Made by a program: the position numbers and the translations under genes | Shown here: positions 24,538 to 33,121 of the stretch, piece after piece | Layout of the letters: every line of letters begins with the position of its first letter | Position numbering within the stretch: position 1 is the stretch's first letter | Source: Polaromonas sp. | GTDB taxonomy: Bacteria > Pseudomonadota > Gammaproteobacteria > Burkholderiales > Burkholderiaceae_C | Assembly (NCBI GenBank): GCA_030683705.1 | Contig: JAUXPP010000060.1 | Coordinates: 1 to 46,673, forward strand | Reading direction: 5' to 3' | Length of the DNA stretch: 46,673 nucleotides | Notes under the pieces: model-generated | Databases searched by the model: none | The model's input: the letters and a program-made list of their open reading frames with translations, nothing else | Told to the model about the DNA's origin: nothing

Positions 24538-25524
24538 TCAGGCCATGGCGACGGATTCTGCCTTTTCGTCCGCGCGACCCGCCCAGGCACTGCACATCTC
24601 TGCCGGCAGCGAACTCTTGCGCTGGATCAGGTCGTGTTTGGCAAACAGCTCGGCAATCCAGTCCACAAACACGCGCACCTTGTTGCTCAGGTGGCGGTTG
24701 GGCGGATACACCACATGCAGCGGCACGGCCCCGCCGCACCACTCGGTGAACAGCGGCTCGAGTTCGCCGCGGCTGATGTGGTCCTGCACCAGGAAGGTCG
24801 CGGTGTGCAGCACGCCGAGGCCGGCCAGCACCGCGACCACGCCGGCGCGTGAATCATTGACTGACAGCAGGTGGCGCCCGTCGAGTTCGATGGTCTCACC
24901 GTCGCGGTAGTACTCGAAGTTGTACATCTTGCCGTTGCGCGGCGAGGCATAACGGATCAGCTTGTGGTTCTCCAGCTCGCGCGGGTGTTTCGGCTTGCCG
25001 TGGCGTTTCAGGTAGTCCGGCGAGGCGCAGGACACCAGGTAAAACTCGCCGATGCGGCGGGCCACCAGCGACTGGTCGGTCAGGTCGCCGCCGCGCACCA
25101 CGCAGTCCACGTTCTCCGCGATGATGTCCACCGGCCGGTCGCTCACGCCGAGTTCCAGCTGGATGTCCGGGTAACGCGCATAGAAGTCCGCCAGCGCCGG
25201 GATGATCACCGTCAGGCCCAGCGACGAGGGCACATCGACCTTGAGCCGTCCGCGCGGGCTGGCCTTGGCGCGCGACATGCTCGATTCGAGTTCTTCCACC
25301 TCGCCCAGCAGCCGGCTGGCCTGCTCGTAATAGGCGGCGCCGTCGACCGTGACCGCGACCTTGCGTGTGGTCCGGTTCAGCAGCTTGGTGTCCAGCTCCT
25401 TTTCCAGGTCCTGGATCAGCCGGGTCACGGTGGCCTTGGGCAGGTCCATGGAATCGGCAGCCTTGGTGAAGGTGCCGGCTTCGACGACCCGCACAAAGGC
25501 CTGCATGGCGGAAAACTTGTCCAT
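24538..25524 (-). CDS. LysR family transcriptional regulator
   Basis: A 328-residue LysR regulator. The N-terminal winged helix-turn-helix covers residues 1-60 (GTFTKAADSMDLPKATVTRL, then LEKELDTKLLNRTTRKV), and the effector domain runs from about 90 to 300 (GRLKVDVPSSLGLTVIIPAL, DCVVRGGDLTDQSLVARRIG). It belongs to the large group of LysR proteins next to efflux or redox genes. It is divergent from the alpha/beta-hydrolase-fold gene that precedes a MexEF-like efflux operon, the classic LysR arrangement; a 7-6-7 dyad sits in the shared promoter region. The C-terminal extension after about residue 300 is longer than usual and low in conservation. Confidence 0.92.
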   Translation of the reverse strand: MDKFSAMQAFVRVVEAGTFTKAADSMDLPKATVTRLIQDLEKELDTKLLNRTTRKVAVTVDGAAYYEQASRLLGEVEELESSMSRAKASPRGRLKVDVPSSLGLTVIIPALADFYARYPDIQLELGVSDRPVDIIAENVDCVVRGGDLTDQSLVARRIGEFYLVSCASPDYLKRHGKPKHPRELENHKLIRYASPRNGKMYNFEYYRDGETIELDGRHLLSVNDSRAGVVAVLAGLGVLHTATFLVQDHISRGELEPLFTEWCGGAVPLHVVYPPNRHLSNKVRVFVDWIAELFAKHDLIQRKSSLPAEMCSAWAGRADEKAESVAMA

Positions 25525-25608
25525 GGGAAAAATCCTGGGCGCTGAGGTTGCAAGGCGGGGCGGCTGAAGCCGCGTCTGAATCGGATTTTGCCGCCAATTT
25601 CAATGCCA

Positions 25609-25628
25609 TTGTTTCTGTGGTGAAACAA
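25609..25628. promoter_or_regulatory. Candidate LysR operator dyad
   Basis: TTGTTTC-TGTGGT-GAAACAA is a perfect 7-6-7 inverted repeat, with a further AAACAAT pairing ATTGTTT just beyond. It lies in the 194-base gap between the divergent LysR and hydrolase-fold genes, 85 bases upstream of the LysR start, where a LysR recognition site is expected. An AT-rich stretch (25633-25655) that could hold the rightward -10 element follows. Confidence 0.55.
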
Positions 25629-25718
25629 ACAATATCGAAAAGCGCTATTTATTAAGCATTCACCCGCGCCTACATTCTGCTGCATCGCAACAAATGGCGC
25701 CGCCCTGCGGCACACCCC

Positions 25719-26603
25719 ATGTCCCGTTCGCAGCTTTCATCGTTTTCTTCTGCCGGCAGCTGGCCGGACGGTCTGGACCAGCAGATCGCCATTGCCCCGG
25801 ACCGGCAGCTCAATGTGCGGGTTTACGGCCGGCACCCGGACGGCGCGACCGACCCGGCACCGCTGGTGCTGCACTTTCGCGCCGGGGCTTTTGTGGCCGG
25901 CTCGCTGGACCAGGGCGCCTGTATCGCCGGCCTGCTGGCGGATGCGGGCGCCGTGGTGATCTCGGTGGACTACCCGCTGGCACCTGCCCACCCTTTCCCG
26001 CAGGCGGTCGAGACCGGGTATGCGGCGCTGGTCTGGGCGGGGAAGGCCAGGCACAAGCTGGCGGGCCGCAACGCGCCGCTGCTGATCGCCGGCGAAGAGG
26101 CCGGCGGCAACCTGGCGGCGGCCGTCGCCCTGATGGCGCGCGACCAGGACACGCCCCGGCTGGCCGGCCAGATCCTGCTGTCGCCCATGCTGGACGCCTG
26201 CATGGCCACGGCATCGCTGCGTGACGCGCACGCCGGCCCGGTCGGCTGCACCTGGGCCGACGGCTGGCACAGCTACCTGCCGCGCCTCGAAGATGCCGCC
26301 CACCCGTATGCGGCGCCGGGTTCGGCTTTTCGCCTGTCGGGTTTGCCGCCCACCTTGCTGATCACCGCCGAGGACGATCCGCTGCGGGATGAGGCACAAG
26401 CCTACGCACAGCGGCTGCGCGCGGCAGGGCTGGTTGTCCAGCAGGCCGTGCTCCCCGAACCGACCGGATGGCCCGGCAATTATCTGGAGGCGGGCCATGA
26501 CCAGGCCGCATGGCCTGCGCTGGTGCAGAAGCAGATCAGCGACTTTTTTGCCAGCCTGACCGCCGCCCACGACGTGCAAAGCAGCCTGCTGGCACACCCC
26601 TGA
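25719..26603 (+). CDS. Alpha/beta-hydrolase-fold protein (HSL family) lacking catalytic residues
   Basis: A 294-residue cytosolic protein with the fold of hormone-sensitive-lipase-type esterases: a VLHFRAGAFVAG strand and loop, VISVDYPLAPAHPFPQAV, the nucleophile-elbow region and ITAEDDPLRDEAQAYAQRL. The key positions are altered. The elbow reads GEEAGGN (residues 125-131) where family enzymes have GDSAGGN, so the nucleophilic serine is Glu127. The oxyanion HGGG motif is HFRAG (52-56). The usual HGF histidine near the end is replaced by TGWPGNY (248-254). Only the acid, Asp220, remains. I infer a non-hydrolytic ligand-binding or structural role. It lies between a divergent LysR gene and a MexEF-OprN-like operon. 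Confidence 0.82.
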   Translation: MSRSQLSSFSSAGSWPDGLDQQIAIAPDRQLNVRVYGRHPDGATDPAPLVLHFRAGAFVAGSLDQGACIAGLLADAGAVVISVDYPLAPAHPFPQAVETGYAALVWAGKARHKLAGRNAPLLIAGEEAGGNLAAAVALMARDQDTPRLAGQILLSPMLDACMATASLRDAHAGPVGCTWADGWHSYLPRLEDAAHPYAAPGSAFRLSGLPPTLLITAEDDPLRDEAQAYAQRLRAAGLVVQQAVLPEPTGWPGNYLEAGHDQAAWPALVQKQISDFFASLTAAHDVQSSLLAHP

Positions 26604-26968
26604 TGCGGCTTTGCTTTTTCTTGAAGGAGTGGTCCTTGTCACCGATACGTTTTGGCATCGCCGGACCTGCACCTTCTGCTGGCCGCCGCGCGGGCTTTGA
26701 TTCGCATGTCGCAAAAGATCATCCCGCCATGTCCCCAGGCCTGGTGGGGATTTCATGCCCATGCCTTGACCTTGCCATCGTTGGAGGCTTGAAAGTTCAT
26801 GCCTTCATTCATTGACAAGAACGTTTCATGACCTGATTCACTGTTGACGCCATGGCCGCTTAGCCGCCCGTCGTCTGGTTTCCAGTTTCCCTGTCGGGGC
26901 ATCGATCTGCTGGCGATGCCCGGGCGCCGTCTTCCAGGTTTTTCCACATTTTTCTTGAGGTGTTCGCC
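26604..26968. other. Leader/promoter region upstream of the second RND operon
   Basis: This 365-base gap separates the hydrolase-fold gene from the adaptor gene. I see no convincing gene. A perfect TTGACA lies at 26812-26817, but the sequence 16-17 bases further (TGATTC) is a poor -10. A GAGGTG ribosome binding site at 26955-26960 serves the adaptor start. The length suggests that the efflux operon has its own promoter rather than reading through from the hydrolase gene. Confidence 0.5.
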
Positions 26969-28195
26969 ATGCCATTGATTCCACTACACAACAACAAGCG
27001 CCGTCTTCTGGCGGTCACACTGGGCGCCCTGGCGGTGGCCGGCATGTCGGCCGCCGTTTTTGGTGTGTCCGGCTCCGGTGCCCAGGCGGATATGACCACC
27101 GCCCCTGCCGCCATACCGGTGTCCGTCGCCACCGTCGTGCAGAGCGATGTCGCCGCCTGGGACGAGTTTTCGGGCCGGCTCGAGGCGGTCGAACGGGTGG
27201 ACATTCGTTCGCGCGTGGCCGGCATCCTCCAGGTCGTGCATTTCCGCGAAGGCGCGCTGGTCAAAAAGGGTGAGCTGCTGCTGACGATAGACCCCGCGCC
27301 CTACGCCGCCGAGGTGCAGCGTGCCGACGCCCAGGTCGGCGCAGCCCAGGCGCGGGTGGCGCAGGCCAAAGGCGAGTACGAGCGTTCGCAGCGCCTGTGG
27401 ACCGAGCAGGCGATCTCCAAACGCGAGTTCGACGAGCGCAGCAACGGCCAGCGCGAGGCCGACGCCAACCTGCGCGCCGCCCAGGCCGCGCTGCAGACCG
27501 CACAACTGAGCCTGGGCTACACCCAGGTGCGCGCGCCGGTGGCCGGCCGTGTCGGCAAGCTCGAGTTGACGGTCGGCAACCTGGTGGCTGCCGGCCCGGG
27601 CGCCCCGGTGCTGACCACGCTGGTTTCGGTCAGCCCGATTTATGCGAGCTTCGACGCCGACGAGCAGGTGGTGGCCAGGGCCCTGAAGGACGTGAGCAGC
27701 GGCGGTGAACGCAGGCTCGAACGTATCCCGGTGCAGATGGGCACCGCCGCCAGCAGCGACACGCCTTTCGAGGGCCGGCTGCAACTGGTCGACAACCAGG
27801 TCGACGCCAAAAGCGGCACGGTGCGCGCCCGCGCGGTCTTCGACAACAAGGACGGCCAATTGATGCCGGGCCAGTTCGCGCGCATCCGCATGGGCCAGGC
27901 GACGCAGGCCACGGCCCTGCTGGTCAACGAACGTGCCGTCGGCACCGACCAGAACAAGAAGTACGTGCTGGTGGTCGGCTCAGGCAACAAGGCCGAGTAC
28001 CGCGAAGTCACGCTGGGCGCCTCGGTCAACGGCCTGCGTGTGGTCAAGGACGGCCTCGCGCCCAACGAACGCATCGTCGTCAACGGCCTGCAGCGTGTGC
28101 GCCCCGGTGCGCTGGTGGCGCCGCAGCCGGTCGAGATGTCGGCCAAGGCCGAACTGCTGAATGCCGACAAGCCGGTCAAGGTGGCCGCCAAGTAA
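26969..28195 (+). CDS. RND efflux periplasmic adaptor, MexE-like
   Basis: A 408-residue membrane fusion protein. The ATG at 26969 is preferred because GAGGTG lies eight bases upstream; the in-frame GTG at 26960 overlaps that site. The N-terminal helix (about 12-35) acts as signal or anchor. The split lipoyl domain (VHFREGALVKKGELLLTIDPAPY and YTQVRAPVAGRVGKLEL), the helical hairpin between, the beta-barrel (SPIYASFDADEQ, GRLQLVDNQVDAKSGTVRAR) and the membrane-proximal domain (VVKDGLAPNERIVVNGLQRV) all resemble MexE/BpeE. It is the first gene of an operon with the pump and the outer-membrane factor. Confidence 0.93.
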   Translation: MPLIPLHNNKRRLLAVTLGALAVAGMSAAVFGVSGSGAQADMTTAPAAIPVSVATVVQSDVAAWDEFSGRLEAVERVDIRSRVAGILQVVHFREGALVKKGELLLTIDPAPYAAEVQRADAQVGAAQARVAQAKGEYERSQRLWTEQAISKREFDERSNGQREADANLRAAQAALQTAQLSLGYTQVRAPVAGRVGKLELTVGNLVAAGPGAPVLTTLVSVSPIYASFDADEQVVARALKDVSSGGERRLERIPVQMGTAASSDTPFEGRLQLVDNQVDAKSGTVRARAVFDNKDGQLMPGQFARIRMGQATQATALLVNERAVGTDQNKKYVLVVGSGNKAEYREVTLGASVNGLRVVKDGLAPNERIVVNGLQRVRPGALVAPQPVEMSAKAELLNADKPVKVAAK

Positions 28196-28246
28196 TGAAC
28201 AAAGGTCGGGGATCACCGGCCTTTGCCTGACCAACAAAAAAATGCC

Positions 28247-31200
28247 ATGAATCTTTCCAAATTTTTTATCGACCGGCCGATTTTTGCCGGCGTGTTGTCG
28301 CTGCTGATGCTGATCGCCGGCCTGGTGGCGCTCGGCGGCCTGCCGATCTCGGAGTACCCGGAAGTCGCGCCGCCCTCGGTGGTGGTGCGCGCCCAGTACC
28401 CCGGCGCCAATCCCAAGGTGATTGCCGAAACCGTGGCCATGCCCCTGGAGGAATCCATCAACGGCGTCGAGGGCATGTTGTACATGGGCAGCCAGGCCAC
28501 CACCGACGGCGTGATGACGCTGACCGTGACCTTCAAGCTCGGCACCGACCCCGACAAGGCGCAGCAAATGGTGCAAAACCGGGTCTCGCAGGCTGAGCCG
28601 CGCCTGCCCGAGGAGGTGCGCCGGCTCGGCGTCGCCACCGTCAAGAGCGCGCCCAACATCACGATGGTGGTGCACCTGGTCTCGCCGAACGACCGCTACG
28701 ACATCAACTACCTGCGCAACTATGCGGTGCTGAATGTCAAGGACAGGCTGGCGCGTATCCAGGGCGTCGGCCAGGTGCAGATTTTCGGCGGCGGTGACTA
28801 CTCGATGCGGGTCTGGCTGGACCCGCAGAAAGTGGCGCAGCGCGGCCTGTCGGCCAGCGATGTGGTGGCCGCCATCCGCGGCCAGAACGTGCAGGCGGCT
28901 GCCGGCGTGGTCGGCGCCTCGCCGGGGCTGCCGGGCGTGGACATGCAGCTGTCGATCAATGCGCAGGGGCGTTTGCAGAACGAGGAAGAGTTCGGCGACA
29001 TCATCGTCAAGACCGGCGCCGACGGCGCGGTGACGCGCTTGCGTGACATCGCCCGCATCGAATTGGGCGCGTCTGACTATGCGCTGCGCTCGCTGCTGAA
29101 CAACAAGCCCGCCGTCGGCATGGGCGTGTTCCAGGCGCCCGGTTCCAACTCGCTGGAGATTTCGGACGCGGTGCGCCAGACCATGGACGAGCTCGCCAAA
29201 AACATGCCCGAAGGCGTGGAGTACCGCATTGCCTACGACCCGACGCAGTTTGTGCGCGCCTCCATCGCGTCGGTGATCACGACGCTGCTGGAAGCGGTGG
29301 CGCTGGTGGTGTTGGTGGTGATTTTGTTCCTGCAGACCTGGCGCGCTTCCATCATCCCTCTGCTGGCGGTGCCGGTGTCGGTGGTCGGCACCTTTGCGGT
29401 GTTGCATCTGTTGGGCTTTTCGATCAACGCGCTGAGCCTGTTCGGGCTGGTGCTGGCCATCGGCATTGTGGTCGACGACGCCATCGTGGTGGTGGAAAAC
29501 GTGGAGCGCAACATCGAGGCCGGGCTGACGCCCCGCGAGGCGACCTACCGCGCCATGCGAGAAGTGTCCGGCCCCATCATCGCGATCGCGCTGGTGCTGG
29601 TGGCGGTGTTTGTGCCGCTGGCCTTCATCAGCGGCCTGACCGGGCAGTTCTACAAACAGTTCGCGGTGACGATTGCGATCTCCACCGTGATTTCGGCGAT
29701 CAATTCGCTGACCCTGTCGCCGGCGCTGGCGGCGCTGCTGCTGAAAAGCCACGACGCACCCAAAGACGCGCTGACGCGCGGCATGGACAAGGTGTTCGGC
29801 CGCTTCTTCGCGTGGTTCAACCGCATGTTCAAGCGCGGCGCCACGGCCTACAGCGGCGGTGTCAAGGGCGCGATCTCGCGCAAGACGCTGATGCTGGTGG
29901 TTTACGGGGTGCTGGTGGCCGCCACTGTCGGCATCTTCAAGCTGGTGCCCGGCGGTTTTGTGCCGGCGCAGGACAAGCAGTACCTGATCGGTTTTGCGCA
30001 GCTGCCCGACGGCGCGACGCTGGACCGCACCGAAGACGTGATACAGCGCATGGGCGAGATCATGAAAAACAACCCGAATGTGGAAGACGCGATTGCCTTC
30101 CCCGGCTTGTCGATCAACGGCTTCACCAACAGCTCCAACTCCGGCATCGTGTTTGCCACGCTCAAGCCTTTTGCCGAACGCAAGAACGCCGACCAGAGCG
30201 GCGGCGCCGTGGCCGGCCAGCTCAACGGCGCGTTTTCCGGCATCCAGGATGCCTTCATCGTGATGTTCCCACCGCCACCGGTCGAAGGCCTGGGCACCAC
30301 CGGCGGCTTCAAGCTGCAGCTCGAAGACCGTGCCTCGCTCGGTTACGACGCCATGGACGCTGCCGTCAAGGCCTTCATGGACAAAGTGTCGCAGGCGCCC
30401 GAGATTGCTGGCACCTTCACCAGCTGGCAGGTCAATGTGCCGCAGCTTTATGCCGACATCGACCGCACCAAGGCGCGCCAGCTCAATGTGCCGGTGACCG
30501 ACATCTTCGACACCATGCAGATTTACCTGGGCAGCCTGTACGCCAACGACTTCAACAAGTTCGGCCGCACCTACAGCGTGCGCGTGCAGGCCGATGCGCC
30601 CTACCGCGCACGCGCCGAAGATGTGGGCCTGCTCAAGGTGCGATCCACCACCGGTGAAATGGTGCCGCTGTCGGCGCTGATGAAGGTGAACTCCAGCTTC
30701 GGCCCGGAACGCGCGATGCGTTACAACGGCTACCTCTCGGCCGACGTCAGCGGCGGCCCGGCGCCGGGTTATTCCTCGGGTCAGGCGCAGCAGGCGATCG
30801 AACGCATCGCGGCCGAGACCCTGCCCAAAGGCATCAGTTACGAATGGACCGAGCTGACCTACCAGGAAATCCTCGCCGGCAATTCCGCGGTGCTGGTGGT
30901 CCCGCTGGCCATCCTGCTGGTCTTCCTGGTGCTGGCCGCGCAGTATGAAAGCCTGACCTTGCCGATCGCCATCATCCTGATCGTGCCCATGGGCCTGCTG
31001 GCGGCCATGACCGGGGTCTGGCTCTCGGGCGGCGACAACAACGTCTTCACCCAGATCGGGCTGATGGTGCTGGTCGGGCTGTCGGCAAAAAACGCCATCC
31101 TGATCGTCGAGTTTGCGCGTGAGCTCGAGTTTGCCGGCCGCACGCCGGTGCAGGCCGCGATCGAGGCCAGCCGCCTGCGCCTGCGCCCCATCCTGATGAC

Positions 31201-31480
31201 CTCGCTGGCTTTTGTCATGGGTGTGCTGCCGCTGGTGCTGTCCACCGGCGCCGGCGCCGAGATGCGTTCGGCCATGGGTGTGGCGGTGTTCGCCGGAATG
31301 ATTGGCGTGACGGCTTTTGGCCTCTTCCTCACGCCGGTGTTTTATGTGGCGCTGCGCCGCATGACCGGCAACCGGCCGCTCAAGCTGCACGGCGAGGTCC
31401 CGCACATCGAGGCTTTTGCCGGCGGTGGTGGCGCGGCTGTCCATGCGCAGCCGGCTGCACGCATCGGCCACCACGAATAA
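28247..31480 (+). CDS. RND efflux transporter permease, MexF-like
   Basis: A 1077-residue inner-membrane drug/proton antiporter subunit of the HAE-1 family. The start motif FFIDRPIFAGVLS, the proton-relay Asp410-Asp411 (GIVVDDAIVVVEN), PLAFISGLTGQFYKQFA, and GLSAKNAILIVEFARE in the second half are typical of MexF/BpeF-type pumps, which in relatives export chloramphenicol, quinolones or similar compounds. The ATG at 28247 is chosen because the FFIDRP start is conserved; the Shine-Dalgarno site is weak, so coupling to the adaptor gene 51 bases upstream is possible. The C-terminal tail after about residue 1050 is glycine/histidine-rich and variable. The outer-membrane factor follows after 24 bases. 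Confidence 0.94.
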   Translation: MNLSKFFIDRPIFAGVLSLLMLIAGLVALGGLPISEYPEVAPPSVVVRAQYPGANPKVIAETVAMPLEESINGVEGMLYMGSQATTDGVMTLTVTFKLGTDPDKAQQMVQNRVSQAEPRLPEEVRRLGVATVKSAPNITMVVHLVSPNDRYDINYLRNYAVLNVKDRLARIQGVGQVQIFGGGDYSMRVWLDPQKVAQRGLSASDVVAAIRGQNVQAAAGVVGASPGLPGVDMQLSINAQGRLQNEEEFGDIIVKTGADGAVTRLRDIARIELGASDYALRSLLNNKPAVGMGVFQAPGSNSLEISDAVRQTMDELAKNMPEGVEYRIAYDPTQFVRASIASVITTLLEAVALVVLVVILFLQTWRASIIPLLAVPVSVVGTFAVLHLLGFSINALSLFGLVLAIGIVVDDAIVVVENVERNIEAGLTPREATYRAMREVSGPIIAIALVLVAVFVPLAFISGLTGQFYKQFAVTIAISTVISAINSLTLSPALAALLLKSHDAPKDALTRGMDKVFGRFFAWFNRMFKRGATAYSGGVKGAISRKTLMLVVYGVLVAATVGIFKLVPGGFVPAQDKQYLIGFAQLPDGATLDRTEDVIQRMGEIMKNNPNVEDAIAFPGLSINGFTNSSNSGIVFATLKPFAERKNADQSGGAVAGQLNGAFSGIQDAFIVMFPPPPVEGLGTTGGFKLQLEDRASLGYDAMDAAVKAFMDKVSQAPEIAGTFTSWQVNVPQLYADIDRTKARQLNVPVTDIFDTMQIYLGSLYANDFNKFGRTYSVRVQADAPYRARAEDVGLLKVRSTTGEMVPLSALMKVNSSFGPERAMRYNGYLSADVSGGPAPGYSSGQAQQAIERIAAETLPKGISYEWTELTYQEILAGNSAVLVVPLAILLVFLVLAAQYESLTLPIAIILIVPMGLLAAMTGVWLSGGDNNVFTQIGLMVLVGLSAKNAILIVEFARELEFAGRTPVQAAIEASRLRLRPILMTSLAFVMGVLPLVLSTGAGAEMRSAMGVAVFAGMIGVTAFGLFLTPVFYVALRRMTGNRPLKLHGEVPHIEAFAGGGGAAVHAQPAARIGHHE

Positions 31481-31504
31481 ACAGAACCATTCAAGGAGTT
31501 CAAC

Positions 31505-32920
31505 ATGAACCACAGGTCTTCCCGATTGCGCAACGCGCTGGTCCCTCTGCTCGCAGCCCTGGTGCTGGCCGGTTGTGCCACGCCCGCAGCTGTCGATCCC
31601 GCGAGCCTGCCGCTCACGCCGCCGGCGTTCAGGAACCAGGATGCCTCCCGCGTGCTGGCAGGCACGCCCCTCAGCGCAGAAGCACAAACCCAGGGCCGCT
31701 GGTGGGCGGTGTTTGCCGACCCGGTGCTGGACCAGCTGGTCGTGCAGGCCGGCCGCAACAACAGCAGCGTGTATGTCGCGGCCGGCCGCCTGGCCCAGGC
31801 GCGCGCGCTGCTGCGTGCCAGCGACGCGAATCGCCTGCCGCAAGTCGAGCTCGGTGCCGGTGCGGTGCGCCAGCAAAACAGCACGACCGGCAACCGACCG
31901 CAAACCGTGGTCAGCGTGGGCGCCAATTTGTCCTGGGAGCTGGACCTGATGGGCAGGCTCTCGCTGAATTCCGATGCCGCCTCGCTGGACGCCGCTTCGC
32001 GTGAGGCGCTGCTGCGCAGCACGCAGCTGCTGGTGCAGGCGAATGTGGCGCAAACTTATCTGCAGTTGCGCGCGTTTGATGCCGAGCGGGCCCTGGTGCA
32101 CGACACCCTGAAGGCCTACCGCGACACGCTGCGCCTGACCGAGGTGCGCTTCAGGGAAGGCGACGTGGCCGAACTCGATGTGGCGCGGGTGCGCACCGAG
32201 GTGGCGTCCACCGAATCGGAAGCGCTGGCACTGGACCGGCGCCGCGCCGAGCTCCAACACGCGCTGGCCGTGCTGGTCGGTGAGGTGGCATCCAGCTTCG
32301 AGGTGAAACCGGCCGAATGGGCCACAGCCCTGCCGGTGATCCCGGCCGGCGTGCCCAGCACCGTGCTGGTCAGGCGCCCCGATGTGTCGGCCGCACAAAG
32401 CAACATGCAGGCGGCGCAGGCGCGCGCCGGTGTGGCCAAAGCCGCCTGGTTTCCCAGCTTTTCACTGACCGCCACCGGCGGCTACGCGGCGCCGGAAATC
32501 AGCGACCTGTTCAAGATGGCTACCCGTGCCTGGGGCGTGGGTGCGCTGCTTTCTCTGCCGATGTTCGACGGCGGCCGGCGTGAGGCCGGTGTAGCCAACG
32601 CCAATGCCGAACTCGACATTGCGCTTGCCAGCTACCGCGAGCAGATCCTGGTGGCCTTCCGCGAGGTCGAGGACCAGCTGTCGGCGCTGCGCCTGCTGGC
32701 CGCGCAGTCGGAGGCTCAGTCGCGTTCGGTGGCCTCGGCCGCGCGTGCCACGGTGTTGTCCGGGGCGCGCTACCGCAATGGCTTCGTCAGCCAGCTCGAA
32801 TTGCTCGATGCCCAGCGCAGCGAATTGCGCAACCGGCGCGAGGCGCTGCAGGTCCGCGCCGCGCAGTACCTGGCCACGGTGGGATTGATACGCGCGCTGG
32901 GCGGTGGCTGGAGTTCTTGA
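31505..32920 (+). CDS. RND efflux outer-membrane factor lipoprotein, OprN/OprM-like
   Basis: A 471-residue outer-membrane channel lipoprotein. The signal peptide ends in VLAGC (Cys24). Landmarks are WWAVFADPVLDQLV, LSWELDLMGRLSLNSDAA, LVRRPDVSAAQSNMQAAQA, LLSLPMFDGGRREAGVANA and the C-terminal NGFVSQLELLDAQRSEL. Its two halves follow the duplicated outer-efflux-protein pattern, and the length fits the family. An AAGGAG site at 31494-31499 precedes the start. It is the last gene of the MexEF-like operon and needs the adaptor and pump upstream. Unlike the outer-membrane factor of the first operon, the region before its RRPD motif is short and contains no repeat-derived loop. Confidence 0.92.
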   Translation: MNHRSSRLRNALVPLLAALVLAGCATPAAVDPASLPLTPPAFRNQDASRVLAGTPLSAEAQTQGRWWAVFADPVLDQLVVQAGRNNSSVYVAAGRLAQARALLRASDANRLPQVELGAGAVRQQNSTTGNRPQTVVSVGANLSWELDLMGRLSLNSDAASLDAASREALLRSTQLLVQANVAQTYLQLRAFDAERALVHDTLKAYRDTLRLTEVRFREGDVAELDVARVRTEVASTESEALALDRRRAELQHALAVLVGEVASSFEVKPAEWATALPVIPAGVPSTVLVRRPDVSAAQSNMQAAQARAGVAKAAWFPSFSLTATGGYAAPEISDLFKMATRAWGVGALLSLPMFDGGRREAGVANANAELDIALASYREQILVAFREVEDQLSALRLLAAQSEAQSRSVASAARATVLSGARYRNGFVSQLELLDAQRSELRNRREALQVRAAQYLATVGLIRALGGGWSS

Positions 32921-32931
32921 ACACCCCTGTT

Positions 32932-32953
32932 GAGGCTCACTGCGTGTAGCCTC
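32932..32953 (+). terminator. Possible terminator after the MexEF-like operon
   Basis: GAGGCTCAC-TGC-GTG-T-AGCCTC can fold into a nine-pair hairpin with one bulged base, 12 bases after the outer-membrane factor stop. The following tract CTCTCCCTTT is pyrimidine-rich but not a good U-run, so termination would be weak or factor-assisted. Confidence 0.35.
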
Positions 32954-33031
32954 CTCTCCCTTTGCAGGGGACGGCGCCTGCGGGCCGGCGGAGCCGGACC
33001 CGCGGCACCCGCTTGAATTTGATTTGCAGGT

Positions 33032-33084
33032 GCTATGGAATTTATAGCTGCTTACGCTTGTCAGATAAGGGCTGGAGGCCGATT
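33032..33084 (+). repeat. Interspersed dyad-tipped repeat, copy 4 (intergenic)
   Basis: GCTATGGAATTTATAGCTGC has a 5-base dyad (GCTAT/ATAGC); TTACGCTTGTCAG and GGGCTGGAGGCC follow, the latter identical to copy 3. It lies between the convergent outer-membrane factor and Lrp genes. Confidence 0.78.
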
Positions 33085-33121
33085 TGATGTATGAGGGGAC
33101 GCGACGCACCGGGTCCCAGTC

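Noticed and set aside
26812..26840. A perfect TTGACA upstream of the MexE-like adaptor as a sigma-70 promoter
   Set aside because: No acceptable -10 hexamer at 16-18 bases; a consensus -35 alone occurs by chance.
27980..32398. A 1472-codon open frame antisense to the MexEF-OprN-like operon
   Set aside because: It spans two gene junctions but its protein is rich in His, Gln, Arg and Gly with no domain-like motif, as expected for the complement of GC-rich codons. The sense genes have complete family motifs. Its length is remarkable but explained by scarcity of antisense stop triplets.
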